A stretch of 64,000 bases of DNA from Asterias rubens (GCF_902459465.1 NC_047073.1:11781036-11845035), one strand, 5' to 3'. Shown: positions 37,628 to 48,763, counted from the stretch's first letter. Made by a program: numbers and translations. The notes: generated by a model not told the origin, from the sequence alone.

Positions 37628-38190
37628 CAAGTGAAGTCAAGTCACAAGACATGTCAAGTCAAAAGTCATTAATTTTTTATACTCCCAAGTCAAGTCACAC
37701 GTTATCTCTGCCTAAGTCACTTTAAGTCACTATAGTCACAAGTCATTATTCCCAAAGTCAAGTCAAGTCGCGAGAAATCTTTGATCAAAATTCAAGTCAG
37801 TCATCTTTCCCCAAGTCAAGTCAAGTGCAAGAAGTCGTCCCCCAGTCAAGTCAAGTCGCAAGTAATCCCCCCCCCCTCCAGTCAAATCAATTCACGGGTC
37901 ATTCCCCGCCCCCCAAGCCAAGTAAAGTCACAAGTCATCTTCCCCCAAGTCAAGTCAAGCGCGTTATTTTTCCCCCAAGTCGAAAAGTCGAGTCCAGTCG
38001 CAAGTAATTTCCCCGTAAGTCAAGTCAAGTCACAATTCACCCCCCTCCGCACCCCAGTCAGTTCAACGCGCAAGTCATTTACCCCCAAGTCGAGTCAGGT
38101 CACAAGCCATTAATTCCCCCCCCCCCCCCCCAAGTTAAATGAAGTCGGTACCGAGTCCAAGTCAGTCGGTATGTCGCCGACTCGAGTCAA
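37628..38190 (+). repeat. AAGTCA-rich minisatellite
   Basis: About 560 bp of irregular units around CAAGTCAAGTCACAAGTCAT with inserted C-runs. The open frames across it are low-complexity and not genes. Confidence 0.85.
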
Positions 38191-38554
38191 AAACACTACC
38201 AGTCTCTGCCTGACCTGACTGCATTGGTTTACCCTCTCTGTGGTTTTCCTCCTGCGTCTATAACTGCAATATTATCAGTTTATTATTGTTTTGTGATGTT
38301 TCCAGCCGGCTTATTAACTCAGATTCCGAATAGATGTATAAACAAACTTATGTGCTAATTCTCCACTCCAATTTCAAGCGATCTCTGCAATCGGCTCATT
38401 TATTTTATGTTGTTGACGACTGTGAGAGTTGAAACAAACGATAAACATCAGCAATTATACAAACGGCTGGTGAGACGGCATTTAGTTTATACTAAAGTTT
38501 TTCTTTTTGGACACTCAATTTTTTGCAAAACACATGCGTTTTCTTTTTCTACAG

Positions 38555-38605
38555 GTTCGAAAAACACCGTACACCCTTGTCCTTGTGGTACACAACATTG
38601 AAACT
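38555..38605 (+). CDS. Tentative upstream exon of the unrecognised gene
   Basis: A very good acceptor (TTTTCTTTTTCTACAG) precedes an open frame VRKTPYTLVLVVHNIET. Ending at the weak donor ACT|GTAGAC gives phase 0, as needed by the exon at 40682. The frame stays open to 38707, so the end is uncertain and the exon may not be real. Confidence 0.3.
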
Positions 38606-39150
38606 GTAGACTCTTCAGAAACGGTTTTGTTTCCTTCAGTTTCGTCAAAAAGTGATAATCAATATTGTAAAATTTTAAATACTTTGATAGTTACTTCAAA
38701 TGTTTAGAGCAGACGACAAAGCATTTAGTTTGAGAAATAGCGCCCTCACTTGTTCATCTTTTTCACTCAATGGTTTCCAGAAATCCTTGTTTAATTTGAA
38801 TGAAGTGCTGATTACCAGCGAATGTGTACTGATTGATTGACGTCATATTGGCAAGGAGATTGTAAACTACTCGAGATCGAGAGGACGTGCAAGCAATTTT
38901 TAAGTTTTATTTATCAAGATGCCAAGTTGAAATTAAGCCACCCCTGTTACGTTAGTGTCAGCAGAAACGTTGTGATATGGGTACGGGTGCAGGCAAGAAC
39001 CCAATGGTGGGTATGCCGATGAGCCCAAGGGTAGAATACGCCGAGAAACGGAGTAAAAAGGAGGGCGAGGTAAGCAAGTTTACACTGCTGTGAACTGTAC
39101 AATAAGTTTGCTTAATAATTAATATTATTAATATAGCCGTGTAGTGTTTG

Positions 39151-39285
39151 AGTTTTGTATGATTGTTCCGCACCCAACATGATAATCGTCCCAACTATAG
39201 TCCAATTGAATTACAACACTCAAGTTAGGACCAGTCCGAACTATAGTTGGGACGATTGACAAGTTCGAACGGAACATGATGATGT
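39151..39285. mobile_element. Foldback element with CCAACTATAGT core
   Basis: ATCGTCCCAACTATAGTCC pairs with the later GAACTATAGTTGGGACGAT. Flanks carry GTTCCGCACC and GAACGGAACATGATG. A related fragment lies at 58140-58230. Confidence 0.65.
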
Positions 39286-39328
39286 CGGTCATTGTTGAGT
39301 TTTATTCAACATGTTCGTTCATGAGTTG

Positions 39329-39360
39329 AACCATGGAGGTAGAATTCTACCTCCATGGTT
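39329..39360. repeat. Perfect 32-bp palindrome
   Basis: AACCATGGAGGTAGAA followed directly by its exact reverse complement, with a further TGAACCATGG repeat right after. Confidence 0.9.
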
Positions 39361-39840
39361 GAACCATGGTGAGTGACGATCTCAGTGTGAAGACTGAAGT
39401 GTTAATGTGTGTAAAATTCACTACATTTATAATATTTTGTGGGGCTCTTTTGCTTTTCATAAACTTTTTCACTTTCGTGGTGTGTAGAAAACTAGCTTGA
39501 TTTTAAGAAAAGTTTTGGATTCGTCCATGTACGGACCAAGTCGTGAGTTTTTACGTTTCAAAAAAAGATTTTTTTGTTTTTTTCCCGGCAATGCCGACCA
39601 GGTGTATTGCTGCTGAATGCAGAAAAACACTTTTTGAAACGTACCAACTCACGACTTGGACGTACATGTACTCTGCCTCGATTGACGTCACAAAAGGGGT
39701 AGGCGGAGTCAGCCCCCCAAACAACTTTATATATTTTTTAAACATATAAATCGTAACAAAAAATTACTAAAAAAATTGTTTTATTGTTCGTAAGCATATA
39801 CTCTTATGTTTGAAAGAAAACAATTTATATTTTCAGGTGA

Positions 39841-40040
39841 CTTTAAGCAAGACAATTAACCATTGCTTCGTCCTTTGGATGGAGCATAAAGCTGTTGCGT
39901 CCCATATGTTGTGTAACGCATGTAAAAGAACCCAGTGCACTTATCGAAAAGAGAAGGGGTTCGCCCCAGTGTTCCTGGCTGTGGCTGCTGTATGCGCCAT
40001 AGCACCTTGTGAACCCTTATTAGGAACTAAATTATTGGAT
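39841..40040 (+). mobile_element. tRNA-derived SINE, 5'-truncated
   Basis: Shares TTAACCATTGCTTCGTCCTT, AGAACCCAGTGCACTTATCG and the GCGCCATAGCACCTTGTGAA tail with the copy at 41720. The open frame over it is a by-product. Confidence 0.7.
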
Positions 40041-40099
40041 CTCAGAATTCATAACTTTCAATAATCTCTCTTTCTGTAAATATGTAATAAGCGCCTTGA

Positions 40100-40315
40100 G
40101 TACCTTGTTGGTACCTTTTTTCCCAACACTGCTAAAGACTGGAATTCACTCCCCTTCTTAAAAACCAGCAGCACTACCCCCACTAAGTTTCGGCGTACAC
40201 TCATAGGTACGCATAAAATTGACAAGGAGTTCCTCCCTCCTGACCTAACCTCATTGAGTGTTGTTCCTAGTAAGGAGCCGATCAATCATCATATCGAGAT
40301 CAAGATCAAGATCAA
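40100..40315 (+). mobile_element. Non-LTR retrotransposon 3' end (LINE fragment)
   Basis: An open frame without its own start reads AKDWNSLPFLKTSSTTPTKF then RRTLIGTHKI, the common C-terminal end of LINE reverse transcriptases. It finishes in an ATCAAG repeat. Confidence 0.6.
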
Positions 40316-40362
40316 GGTAGATATGTGCGCTATGATTTTACCAGAAACCAGCCTGACATCAG

Positions 40363-40629
40363 ATAAGAACTAGAGGGCGCACTGGTGATGCTTCTTACAC
40401 AAACGCGACGGGACCGCAAGGAGACACGTGACGTGCCATGGTGACGTGCGTTGAATATGAAACACACGCTTGAGTTTGTGTATATTGAACACTACGCGCT
40501 GCTGTTTTCAACTTACAAAGTGGCCGCACAAACACACGCTAAGCAATGCCTGTTTTGTCAACTTAGAAAATGGCCACCTACGCGCATGCTGGGTCGCGTA
40601 TATAGGCCAGTGCGCCCTCTAGTTCTTAT
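40363..40629. mobile_element. Foldback element next to the unrecognised gene's exon
   Basis: ATAAGAACTAGAGGGCGCAC at the start and GTGCGCCCTCTAGTTCTTAT at the end are exact reverse complements. It ends only about 50 bp before the exon at 40682. The inside is GC-rich with several CACGTG/ACGTG motifs. Confidence 0.85.
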
Positions 40630-40681
40630 ATATAACTCTATGACTGAGATTAACCTTCCCCTGGTGTTATTTGCTTTGTAG

Positions 40682-40826
40682 CCTGTGGTTATAGATGCGC
40701 CAGCCTTGGTAGATCTCTCTCATGGCACTGTGAGGTATCGGAACGATGGAGATCATATCGTCAAAGCAGGGAAGGAGTTAAAGACGGGTTACTTCTATCA
40801 TGCAAGGCTGGATGACTATAGTGAAG
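40682..40826 (+). CDS. Unrecognised gene, exon 1 of those visible
   Basis: The acceptor is TTATTTGCTTTGTAG. The exon reads PVVIDAPALVDLSHGTVRYR and ends LDDYSE plus one base at the donor GTATGC. Confidence 0.78.
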
Positions 40827-43800
40827 GTATGCAACCCACCATCCTCACCCCATCCCTAGCCCAATCTCCCCAATCCTTAGCCATACGTCCAACATTTTTT
40901 GTACACAAACAATGTTTCCTAAAATTGAGTCGATCTGATTTATGTTCCCATCCTCAAAGCTTCAATTAAAGCAAACAAAACAAGTGTGCAAATCTTTCAA
41001 AAGATAATTTCATCCTACTGTAAAAAAACAAAAAACAAAAAACTAAACAGAAAATCTTGTGATTTTTTTTGCCATGTTGACTCTATGTTAAGTTGTGCAC
41101 AAGTACTAAATAAATGGGTAACTGCGAGGGTAGAGGTATTGATATTGTGTATGAAAAAGCCTTTGGAGCACTACAGTTGCCCAGGTTGTAAACTCCCCCA
41201 GGGAGCTGAGAAAGATTAAAGAAATAATGTTATTGGCCCAATGACTAGGGCAAAAATGTGTAGCTCATTAAGACTCTTATTGTGAAATGCACTATAGAAG
41301 AACTTGTTACGTTTATTATTATTATTATTATTATTAAACCTCAATTTGTTAACCAGCCGCTACACTTCAACCTGCGGACCAGCACAAATTCAAGTACGTC
41401 TACAAGGGCAGTGAAAGGTCCAGACAGAAACAACTCTTCTACGTCTACGGGATTGGATTCAAGAGTAAAGATGACAGGTTCAGAGTCCGCAAACAGTACA
41501 AGCCAAAAGGGAGAGGTTACGTCTGGCCAAGCTCCTTCAGGAAAGGAAACCATTTCTACTACGATCTTTCCTTCATCACAAAAGGTAATTTAGTAATATT
41601 TGTTTTTTATATAAAGATTTAACACACTCCGAGCGCAGTATTATTTCCTGCAAGGTATGTGGAGCTACGTCTTGAAGTATGAGACCTATTCCTTTAAAGC
41701 ACCATGTAATGGTTTACAAGGTGCTGTGGCGCAATATGCTCTCAATCAAAACCAGGAACACCAGGGCAGAACTCTTTAATTTACGATAAGTGCACTGGGT
41801 TCTTTTACTTGCATTACACAACACACTGGACCTACGGCTTTACGTCCCATCCGAAGGACGCAGCAATAATGGTTAAGTGTCTTGCTAAAGGGCAGAAGTG
41901 TCATGACTCTCGAACCCACACTCTGCTGAACAGAAACACCAAAGCTTGAGTCTGGTGCTCTCATCCCCTCGGCCATGACACGGTAGCTTTCTCTAATTGC
42001 TTACAGTAATGTTGCCTAAAACATCATTGGTTTGTGGATTGGTTCATTCCTATTGTCAGGTCTGTGAAATCTCTGATTGAAAGCGGGAATCTGCTTTTTC
42101 ATTGAATGCATTTACCTCGGAGAGGCCATTTTAACTTACCTTTTTATTCTTTATTTTTATTTTTAAATTTTTTTTTTAAAATAGAGGCAGATTTCTATGA
42201 TTCTGATGAGGAGGATGAAGATATGAAAACCAACATTAATCCCGACAAAATGAGGTAAACAAATTTGTAAGATTTTAAGGTACGGTCATAGATTTGTTTT
42301 TGTCAACCCCACAATGCTGATTTATAGAACAAATTTTCATTAAACGTTAAGAGACCATATATAGCGGCTAGAAGAAGGTTTGTGCCAAAATACCATAGTG
42401 GCCCCAAACGGCTGCAAGATTTGACCTACTTCCACTCAAGCTACATGTAAAAGGTCAAAGGATTGTCCAATGTTTCCCATTTTAACATGTATCTATTCTG
42501 TTATTCTGTTCTACTTTCGAATTATCTATCCGGCCGCATGCAGTTTAAAGTAGCGGACAGTTTCGGGCGCTTTACGGTGATCAACTCGACCGATCCAGGG
42601 CAGCGTGTTTCTTTAATGTTTTTCTGTCACAAATTTGTTGCCTGGGTGTTTATACATTTGATATTTCTTTTATATTTTGTTATTTTATATAATGGTAATG
42701 TTTTATGTAATTAATTCGGCATTTAGCCGCTGTATTGCAGTGTTTTAATAAATAAATAATAAATAATAATAATAGTCTATGTTTTTGAAACAAAACCGGA
42801 TGTCTGTTTCATAATTATTTTTGTCAAACACTAGATATGAATAGTCTCTATAAAACTATAAATGACCTGAGAAAGTTTCAGGGGACAGATCCTTTTTTAT
42901 AGCTGGTCCCAACAGTGTAACTCTATTCCCAGGCCATCAATATCTCCCAGGCCATCTTCCCAGGCCATCAATATCAGCAATGATCCTTCTGTCACCATTT
43001 TCAGGAAACGTCTTAAAACATTCTTGTTCTCGTAAACCAACGTCTTTGTATTTTGTGTCTCGTCTTATTCTGTTCAGCACCTTGATCGTTTTGTAAAGGC
43101 ACTATATAAATACTTATTATTACTATTATTATTATATTATTATTTCGTATGATGTTATTATTGTTAAGGCTTAGACCAGGGCATCTATGTAATTCCAGGC
43201 CTTTAGATTAATGTTCATATTTTTGACAACTATTTGACTAGATTTCATCTAAAGGATTCAGACTCCGTTGAGGTTCTTAAGAAGAGAGCAGCTGTTAGAC
43301 TTCTTACCCCGTCTTCCAACATTCATGTCAGCTATGGGGACGTCGAACTTGGGTAAGTTGGAATATGTATTAGTTGAAGATTAATGAATTTTGAGAAAAT
43401 AGAATTAGCTGTTGCAAACAACTTACCAACCAAAGGGGCCAAGGGTATAAATGCAAAAAATAGTTAATGGCCTTTCGTTTTAACCCTAGCAGTGTCTTTC
43501 TCGAAGGCTAAATGAAAACACAACAAATATGAACATGTAACAAAGTGTAACATAAATGAATTTTGACCCACTGAGACCGTTCCAGGCCTTGAATTTCATC
43601 TTTGAAAGGGCAAGGCCGTTCTTATCTTCCATTGGAAAATCTTAAAGTCTGTCGGAAACTTTCCCAAGGGGAAGCGAGACAAGGGGCAACACAGGCCATG
43701 ACCTCTGCTTAATTTCAAGGCTGCCACAAAGTTTGTTGCTTCTGTATACAAAAATGTGTTATTTAAGGTAACTTTTACTTACTTTCATACTTGTCATTTG

Positions 43801-44926
43801 TTAAACCAGTACAGCATTCTACAACAGTTTGGGTGTTCCAATACAGGAGGGTTACCTCCCCTGGTGGCAACCCCCATTTGTTTACATAACTTTATTTATT
43901 TATATAGGATTTGAGGCATTGCATGGTGAGGTATCAATATATATTTGGTTTGCGGTAACACCATGTGTGTATCTACCTGCCAGGTAGAGTTTGTTGTTAG
44001 AGAACTGTCTTGCTTAATTCTACTTCAGCGGAGCAGATTGTTCAGGTGTTCGGGAGACTTCTCTGTTCTGAAAAGAACTGTCCTGCTATTAACTATTACC
44101 TGGGCGGATGGTATAGAAATAGGCTGGGAGTACTACTTTAGCTTACCGGATCGTAATTAACTGTACTGCCGCAGAGTCGGTTCTTGAATTGGTCTCAAGG
44201 TTTCGACTAGCTTGCTCTTGATTGTATCGATATACATGTGTGGCTCTAAATGGATTAGTAGTAGTTCGAGTGTTCACATCAAGTCTAGGTTCTTGTTCAT
44301 ACTTTTACTCATTAACCGTTATGATTGCCTTTTACTTACTGTTTGTGTGTTTTCTTTACTATAGGCCGATTAATTGAGTGAATTCTTATTTACCTTAGGG
44401 AGCATGCTTAAATTATGTCACGAGCATGCTCGGGATCCGACGCATTCCTTCGCGTGACAACTCAAAACCCAGTGTCTTGCGTTTTCTGTATTCTCTTGTA
44501 TTTTGATGTGACTTGTTTATAAAGTGCTTATTAGGAGCTTTTTTAACAAAAGGATTTGATGCTATATAGGCCTAAATGTTTTGGGGTTTTATTTCTATGT
44601 TTTAACGTAGAATTAAAACAAATCATTGTCTATATTTTGTTTGTATATAATTATGTAAGATGTATAATTAATGCGAATTTGGATTCTTCTTTTGTTTGGT
44701 TATTATTATAATTGTGTGACAATGTAGAATTTAAAAACAAACATGTTCTTATTATGTTTATTATTATAATTAGGTGAGAATGTAGAATTAAAACAAATCT
44801 TTGTTTTAGTATTTATTTATTTGGCTCTTTTCTTTGGTCTACAGAGATGCAGACATTGTCGGCAAACTCCGATCGGAAGAAGACGGAGAATTCACAAGAT
44901 TCGTCATCGATCTTCAATCAGTCTGA
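40682..44926 (+). CDS. Unrecognised protein, last five exons
   Basis: Exons 40682-40826, 41357-41584, 42185-42254, 43242-43352 and 44845-44926 join in phase and end in TGA, giving 211 residues of C-terminus. I do not recognise the family. The second exon is rich in aromatic and basic residues (HKFKYVYKGSERSRQK, LFYVYGIGFKSKDDRFRVRK, YVWPSSFRKGNHFYYDLSF). The third has an acidic cluster (FYDSDEEDEDMK). The fourth reads VEVLKKRAAVRLLTP then NIHVSYGDVELG, and the last ends EFTRFVIDLQSV. No membrane segment, signal peptide or known catalytic motif is visible in this part. The pattern of alternating aromatic residues suggests a beta-rich domain (inference). The five matching splice phases make a real gene very likely. 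The 5' part lies upstream and was not found with confidence. Confidence 0.8.
40827..41356 (+). other. Intron of the unrecognised gene, 530 bp
   Basis: AT-rich, with a (TTA)n microsatellite at about 41312-41336 close to the acceptor. No other feature seen. Confidence 0.5.
41357..41584 (+). CDS. Unrecognised gene, exon 2 (aromatic/basic block)
   Basis: The correct frame starts with GCT at 41359 (ATLQPADQHKFKYVYKG) and is not the longest ATG-initiated frame here, which reads as low-complexity Ser/Thr. Phases 1 and 1 match both neighbours. Confidence 0.82.
41585..42184 (+). other. Intron of the unrecognised gene, 600 bp, with a SINE
   Basis: Most of it is an antisense tRNA-derived SINE (41720-41985), followed by a T-rich tract leading to the acceptor at 42184. 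Confidence 0.6.
41720..41985 (-). mobile_element. tRNA-derived SINE, near full length
   Basis: On the minus strand it has a Pol III head (GTGTCATGGCCGAGGGGATG, then GTGTGGGTTCGAGAG), the body AGACACTTAACCATTATTGC, AGAACCCAGTGCACTTATCG and a tail near GCGCCACAGCACCTTGTAAA. Confidence 0.8.
42185..42254 (+). CDS. Unrecognised gene, exon 3 (acidic)
   Basis: A 70-bp exon encoding EADFYDSDEEDEDMKTNINP then DKM and a split Arg codon. The donor is AG|GTAAAC. Confidence 0.8.
42255..43241 (+). other. Intron of the unrecognised gene, 987 bp
   Basis: It holds a fragment of the GTTGCCTTGGATCGG-type foldback family near 42580-42618 and a non-LTR retrotransposon 3' end at 42960-43145. Confidence 0.55.
42960..43145 (+). 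mobile_element. Non-LTR retrotransposon 3' end (LINE fragment)
   Basis: The frame SNDPSVTIFRKRLKTFLFS ends at TAA. It is followed by AGGCACTATATAAATACTTA and a (TTA)n tail, the pattern of L2/CR1-like 3' ends. Confidence 0.7.
43242..43352 (+). CDS. Unrecognised gene, exon 4
   Basis: The exon reads FHLKDSDSVEVLKKRAAVRL then LTPSSNIHVSYGDVELG. The acceptor is TTTGACTAG and the donor is GG|GTAAGT. Confidence 0.82.
43353..44844 (+). other. Intron of the unrecognised gene, 1.5 kb
   Basis: 43913-44150 belongs to a dispersed repeat recurring at 53920-54125 and, inverted, near 4770-4850 (shared GAGGTATCAAT, ACCATGTGTGTATCTACC and ACCTGGGCGGA blocks). The remainder is AT-rich with nothing recognised. 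Confidence 0.5.
44845..44926 (+). CDS. Unrecognised gene, last exon
   Basis: The acceptor is TTTGGTCTACAG. The exon reads DADIVGKLRSEEDGEFTRFV then IDLQSV and TGA. The phase matches exon 4. Confidence 0.8.
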
Positions 44927-45233
44927 TCGGATGGATTTCAACATCTCAGCGGTGCAAGTATAACATATCAACCAGAGCCTTAGGACCAACAATCCAACCC
45001 AGCTATAATGTTTTAGTTGTAAGATAGTACAGAGTATTTTATTCCGTCCATCTAATAGAAATACAAATGCTGTGTGTGTAGTTATCTGTGCGTATCAGGG
45101 CCCATGTGAAATGATGGGAGGTCAAAGGTGATTATGTTTGTGGGCTTAACAGCAGAACTCTGGCGTTATTCACTAGCCTCGAAGAGTGACATCAGATGTT
45201 CAGGTTCGGCAAATATGAAGCTTTTCCATTCGC

Positions 45234-45460
45234 TGCCTTATAAGGGAATGCTCTGCGCGTCACACGTATCGCGTGATGTGGCACAACTCGGCCGTTGCTC
45301 TCGACCAATATGAATGAATTATAAGCACAGGTGCAAACTCGCGTGTCACGCCCATGTTTCAACACTTTTTACTAGTCATAAACAAAGGTTTATACACGCC
45401 CACGTGACGCGCTCTCCACCAATATGAAGAGCGAAACTGTCTGAGGTATTTATGAATAGT
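45234..45460 (+). promoter_or_regulatory. Promoter-like module, copy 2
   Basis: Diverged copy of 26808-27053 with CACGTATCGCGTGATGTGGC, CTCGACCAATATGAATGA, CCACGTGACGCGCTCTCC, CCAATATGAAGAGCGAA and GGTATTTATGAAT. It lies about 310 bp after the last exon of the unrecognised gene. Confidence 0.5.
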
Positions 45461-45814
45461 ACTTTATGTTCACTGCTAGCTGACGTAGAGGGCGTGCACA
45501 GCAGACATGGAAAACATTTAAGCTCAGCTTTCTCTGTGTTCTATTTCTACGGTCCATTTTATATATTTATTTTCCTGGGGAGGTGGGGTGGGGGGCTTTG
45601 CCTTTAAACAAATTTAATTTGCACCTGTTGATTTTTTGTATTATGCACATTTCATTTCTGATATACATGTTTATTAGTATTCTACAGCAGCTTAGGAAAC
45701 AGTTATTTCCAATCAATAGTTCAGCATCTGTTTCAGTGACTTCTTGCTTGAACAGTGTCGGTCGTATTTGTATTTGTTATACGGTCATCTATCGTATACC
45801 TTGTTAGTAAATTA

Positions 45815-46162
45815 TTGTTACTGGGAAATGATGTGTCGTGGTCCAGGGAGGTGGACTCAAGTTCTGTAATTTACAGAATGTAGGTTCAGAATCCTGGCCG
45901 TGACATCTTGTGTCAAAGAAAAAGGCATTTATCATAGTTGCTTCTCTCCACCCAGAAGTACAAATGGGTACCTGCGAAAGCGTAAAGTATTGTTACTGGG
46001 AAATGATGTGTCGTGGTCCAGGGAGGTGGACTCAAGTTCTGTAATTTACAGAATGTAGGTTCAGAATCCTGGCCGTGACATCTTTTGTCAAAGAGAAAGG
46101 CATTTATCATAATTGCTTCTCTCCACCCAGAAGTACAAATGGGTACCTGCGTAAGCTGGGGA
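45815..46162 (+). repeat. Tandem duplication of a SINE-like unit (two copies of about 174 bp)
   Basis: Both copies run from TTGTTACTGGGAAATGATGT through GTGTCGTGGTCCAGGGAGG to ACAAATGGGTACCTGCG and differ at only a few positions. The unit has a SINE-type head and CGTGACATCTT...AAAGGCATTTATCATA body. Confidence 0.8.
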
Positions 46163-46716
46163 GTAGTAATCTGTGATGGACTGGCATTCTGTCATGGGGG
46201 GGGGGGGGAGTGGATATATAAATATTCTCAGTTTAATGCCATTGAAACCGAATATAAACACCAGCCTTGAGACACGAGACAGACTTTACTTTTTACTTTA
46301 TTAAATCTTTTTAGTGTGAATTTATTTGTTGTTACCTACAGGTGCCCAGAAAGCCTTGATTATACATTGAAGCCTTGTTACAATTCTTGTAAATTTTTTT
46401 TGAAGATATAATATTTTTTAGTTTGTACATATTTTTGTAAGATACAAACTGCCCGAACATATTTAACCCAGTTTGAAAGCATTGAAACATTGCCCAAGCC
46501 CTATAGTCATTTGTTTCCCCTTTTAAGGAAGGGAACCAGTCAAAGATATCACATGTGATCATCATGATGTTTTGGGTGGTAACCTTATTATTACAGAAAG
46601 AAAAATTTGTTGTGCTAAGCTACTTTTTGCTTACTACGCAGCGCTATGAACTTATGCCCTTGTGCCATTGCGTATGACTATAATATGTAGCACAGTTATT
46701 CAAACAAATATTGTTT

Positions 46717-47092
46717 TTAAAGGCAGTGGACACTTTTGGCAGTTACCCGGTACTCAAAAAATTTGTTAGCATAAAACCTTTCTTGGTGACGAGTAATGGG
46801 GAGAGGTTGATGGTATAAAACATTGTGAGAAACGGCTCCCTCTGAAGTGCCATAGTTTTCGAGAAAGAAGTAATTTTCCACGAATTTGATTTCGAGACCT
46901 CAGATTTAGAACTTGAGGTCTCGAAATCAACCATCTAAACGCACACAACTTCGTGTGACAGGGGTGTTTTTCCTTTCGTTAATATGTCGCAAGTTCGATT
47001 GAGCTCAAATTTTCACAGGTTTGTTACTTTTTGCATATGATGAGATACACCATCTGTGAAGGCTATTACCAATAGTGTCCACTGCCTTTAAA
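46717..47092 (+). mobile_element. Foldback/MITE element, family A
   Basis: Complete copy with TTAAAGGCAGTGGACAC and GTGTCCACTGCCTTTAA ends and inner TCGAGACCTCA palindrome. Closely similar to the copy at 59156. Confidence 0.87.
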
Positions 47093-47619
47093 TCAAACTT
47101 CTGTCTGAAATGAACAAATCACGTTTTGATGGTCTCCCTATTATGTCAATATTTTTGTTCCAGGGTGAGAACTTAAGAACAAAAGACACAAAGTCACAGG
47201 TACATCCCTTCACCGGTTAATTTTGTTTATTACTATAAAGACATTAAAACATGTGTTTAAATATCCCCGAGGGGAATGCCCCAAGCAAAAGAATATCAAA
47301 CAACAAGTATTGTGATACAAGCAGAGTTGAACCCCCTCCCCCCCCCCCTCACACAAAAACAAATATTAAATAAAAATGAAACAAAATGTTTTAACAATAA
47401 AAAGTCAAATACATGTGTTTGTAAAGTGATTTTGAAATGTGGGCAGCGGACAGTTGCCAGTAGTTTGATTTTTTTTTTTTTTTAATCCACATGACCAATT
47501 AATGTTTGTTTACTGCATTGCACAAGTGCAGTTAGTGGCTGCCGCATTTCCGACAGATTTGCATACACATAGTGGTTTCCAATTCTTCTACTAAGTGTTG
47601 CAGGAACTGTGAAGTCCAT

Positions 47620-48004
47620 TTAAAGGCACTGGACACTATTCCCAAATACTCAAAAGAATTGTTAGCATAAATATTTACTAAGTAATGAGCAATAAAGAGC
47701 TGTTGGTAGTATCAAACATTGTAAGAAACAGCTCACTCTGAAGTAACAGTTTTGAGAAAGAGGTAATTTCTCACTCAAATATTAAAAGTTTTAGGCCTGA
47801 AGCCTTTTATTAGGCATCTGAAAGCACACAAACTTGTACAACAAGGGCGTTTCTCTTTCATTATACTCTTGCAACTTTTATGACCAATTGGAGTCCAAAT
47901 TTGGACCAAATTTTCACAGGTTTGTTGTTTTATGCACATGCGTGGATACACCCAAGTGAGAATACTGGTCTTTGACAATTACCAAATGTGTCCAGTGCCT
48001 TTAA
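47620..48004 (+). mobile_element. Foldback/MITE element, family A (GGCACTGGACAC subtype)
   Basis: Ends TTAAAGGCACTGGACAC and GTGTCCAGTGCCTTTAA. The central part has AGGCCTGAAGCCTTTTATT in place of the TCGAGACCTCA palindrome. Confidence 0.85.
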
Positions 48005-48763
48005 AGTGAGCTGTGCAAAAGAGCGTTGTCCCTTTAATTTATTCCGTTGTCAACTTGCAGCTGTGCAATTAACTGTTTGATTAAAAACACTGCGAATAAA
48101 ATTTACACAAATGTAATGTTTACTGACTTTTGAAAAGGGCGAAAAATGCACATGAAATATACAACGCGACTCTTTCCATTGCCACATGTAAAGTGAATCT
48201 TCCTCAGAGCAAAGCCAAAAACACAAAATGAAACGGTGTTTTTTTCTCAGACAATTCATGATACAAGTGAAAGAACTTGTTGATTTCAGCCAAACACAAG
48301 TTTAATTTGAGAAAAGTAATGCAAACTAAAACAGGTAGGCCCCTTTGCTTTTACCAGTTTGCCAACTCGACAAGAACAAATAGCTCTTCCCTCAAAAGGT
48401 TTCCTACCCATTCCTATATGCAACTTAATTTCTACAGCAGAATATAATAATAATATTTAAAGGTTTCACAACATGAAAATAATTGTTCTTTAAAATAGAT
48501 GTAAACTTGTTTAATACGATAAGATTTATTTTATACTTTTATATGAAGCCTCATTGAAGTTCAATTATGATGCTATTCTGTGAATGTGAATAAATTAAAA
48601 CACCTCATGCCAAGATCCTATGTTAGGTTTGGTTGTGCTATTTTTAATGGCCGCACTCCACTGCATTTAAGTACATAAACTTACCCATTGGTAAACAGTA
48701 AACTGGCCAATTTGTAGCCTTTTGTATTTTATTGGTTTCGTCCCCAACTTGCATTGTTTAATA

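Larger units (their letters stand above)
33992..40681. other. Intergenic, about 6.7 kb, between the divergent GPCR gene and the gene at 40.7 kb
   Basis: 33992-35000 is likely the upstream region of the receptor gene. A 23-bp direct repeat (CACCAAGGAGTACAAAACAC-like) lies at 34048-34092. Further on are foldbacks at 36343-36731, 37117-37245, 39151-39285 and 40363-40629, a minisatellite at 37628-38190, a 32-bp palindrome at 39329-39360, a SINE at 39841-40040 and a retrotransposon tail at 40100-40315. A tentative exon is listed at 38555-38605. Confidence 0.55.

Noticed and set aside
37781..38113. 110-codon frame of Ser/Gln/Val/Lys repeats
   Set aside because: Translation of the AAGTCA minisatellite.
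39810..40064. 84-codon open frame with Cys-rich start
   Set aside because: It lies on a tRNA-derived SINE whose sequence recurs at 41720-41985; not a gene.
47165..47201. Possible micro-exon between TTGTTCCAG and CAG|GTACAT
   Set aside because: No neighbouring exon with a matching phase and no family signal; such short AG..GT intervals are common by chance.
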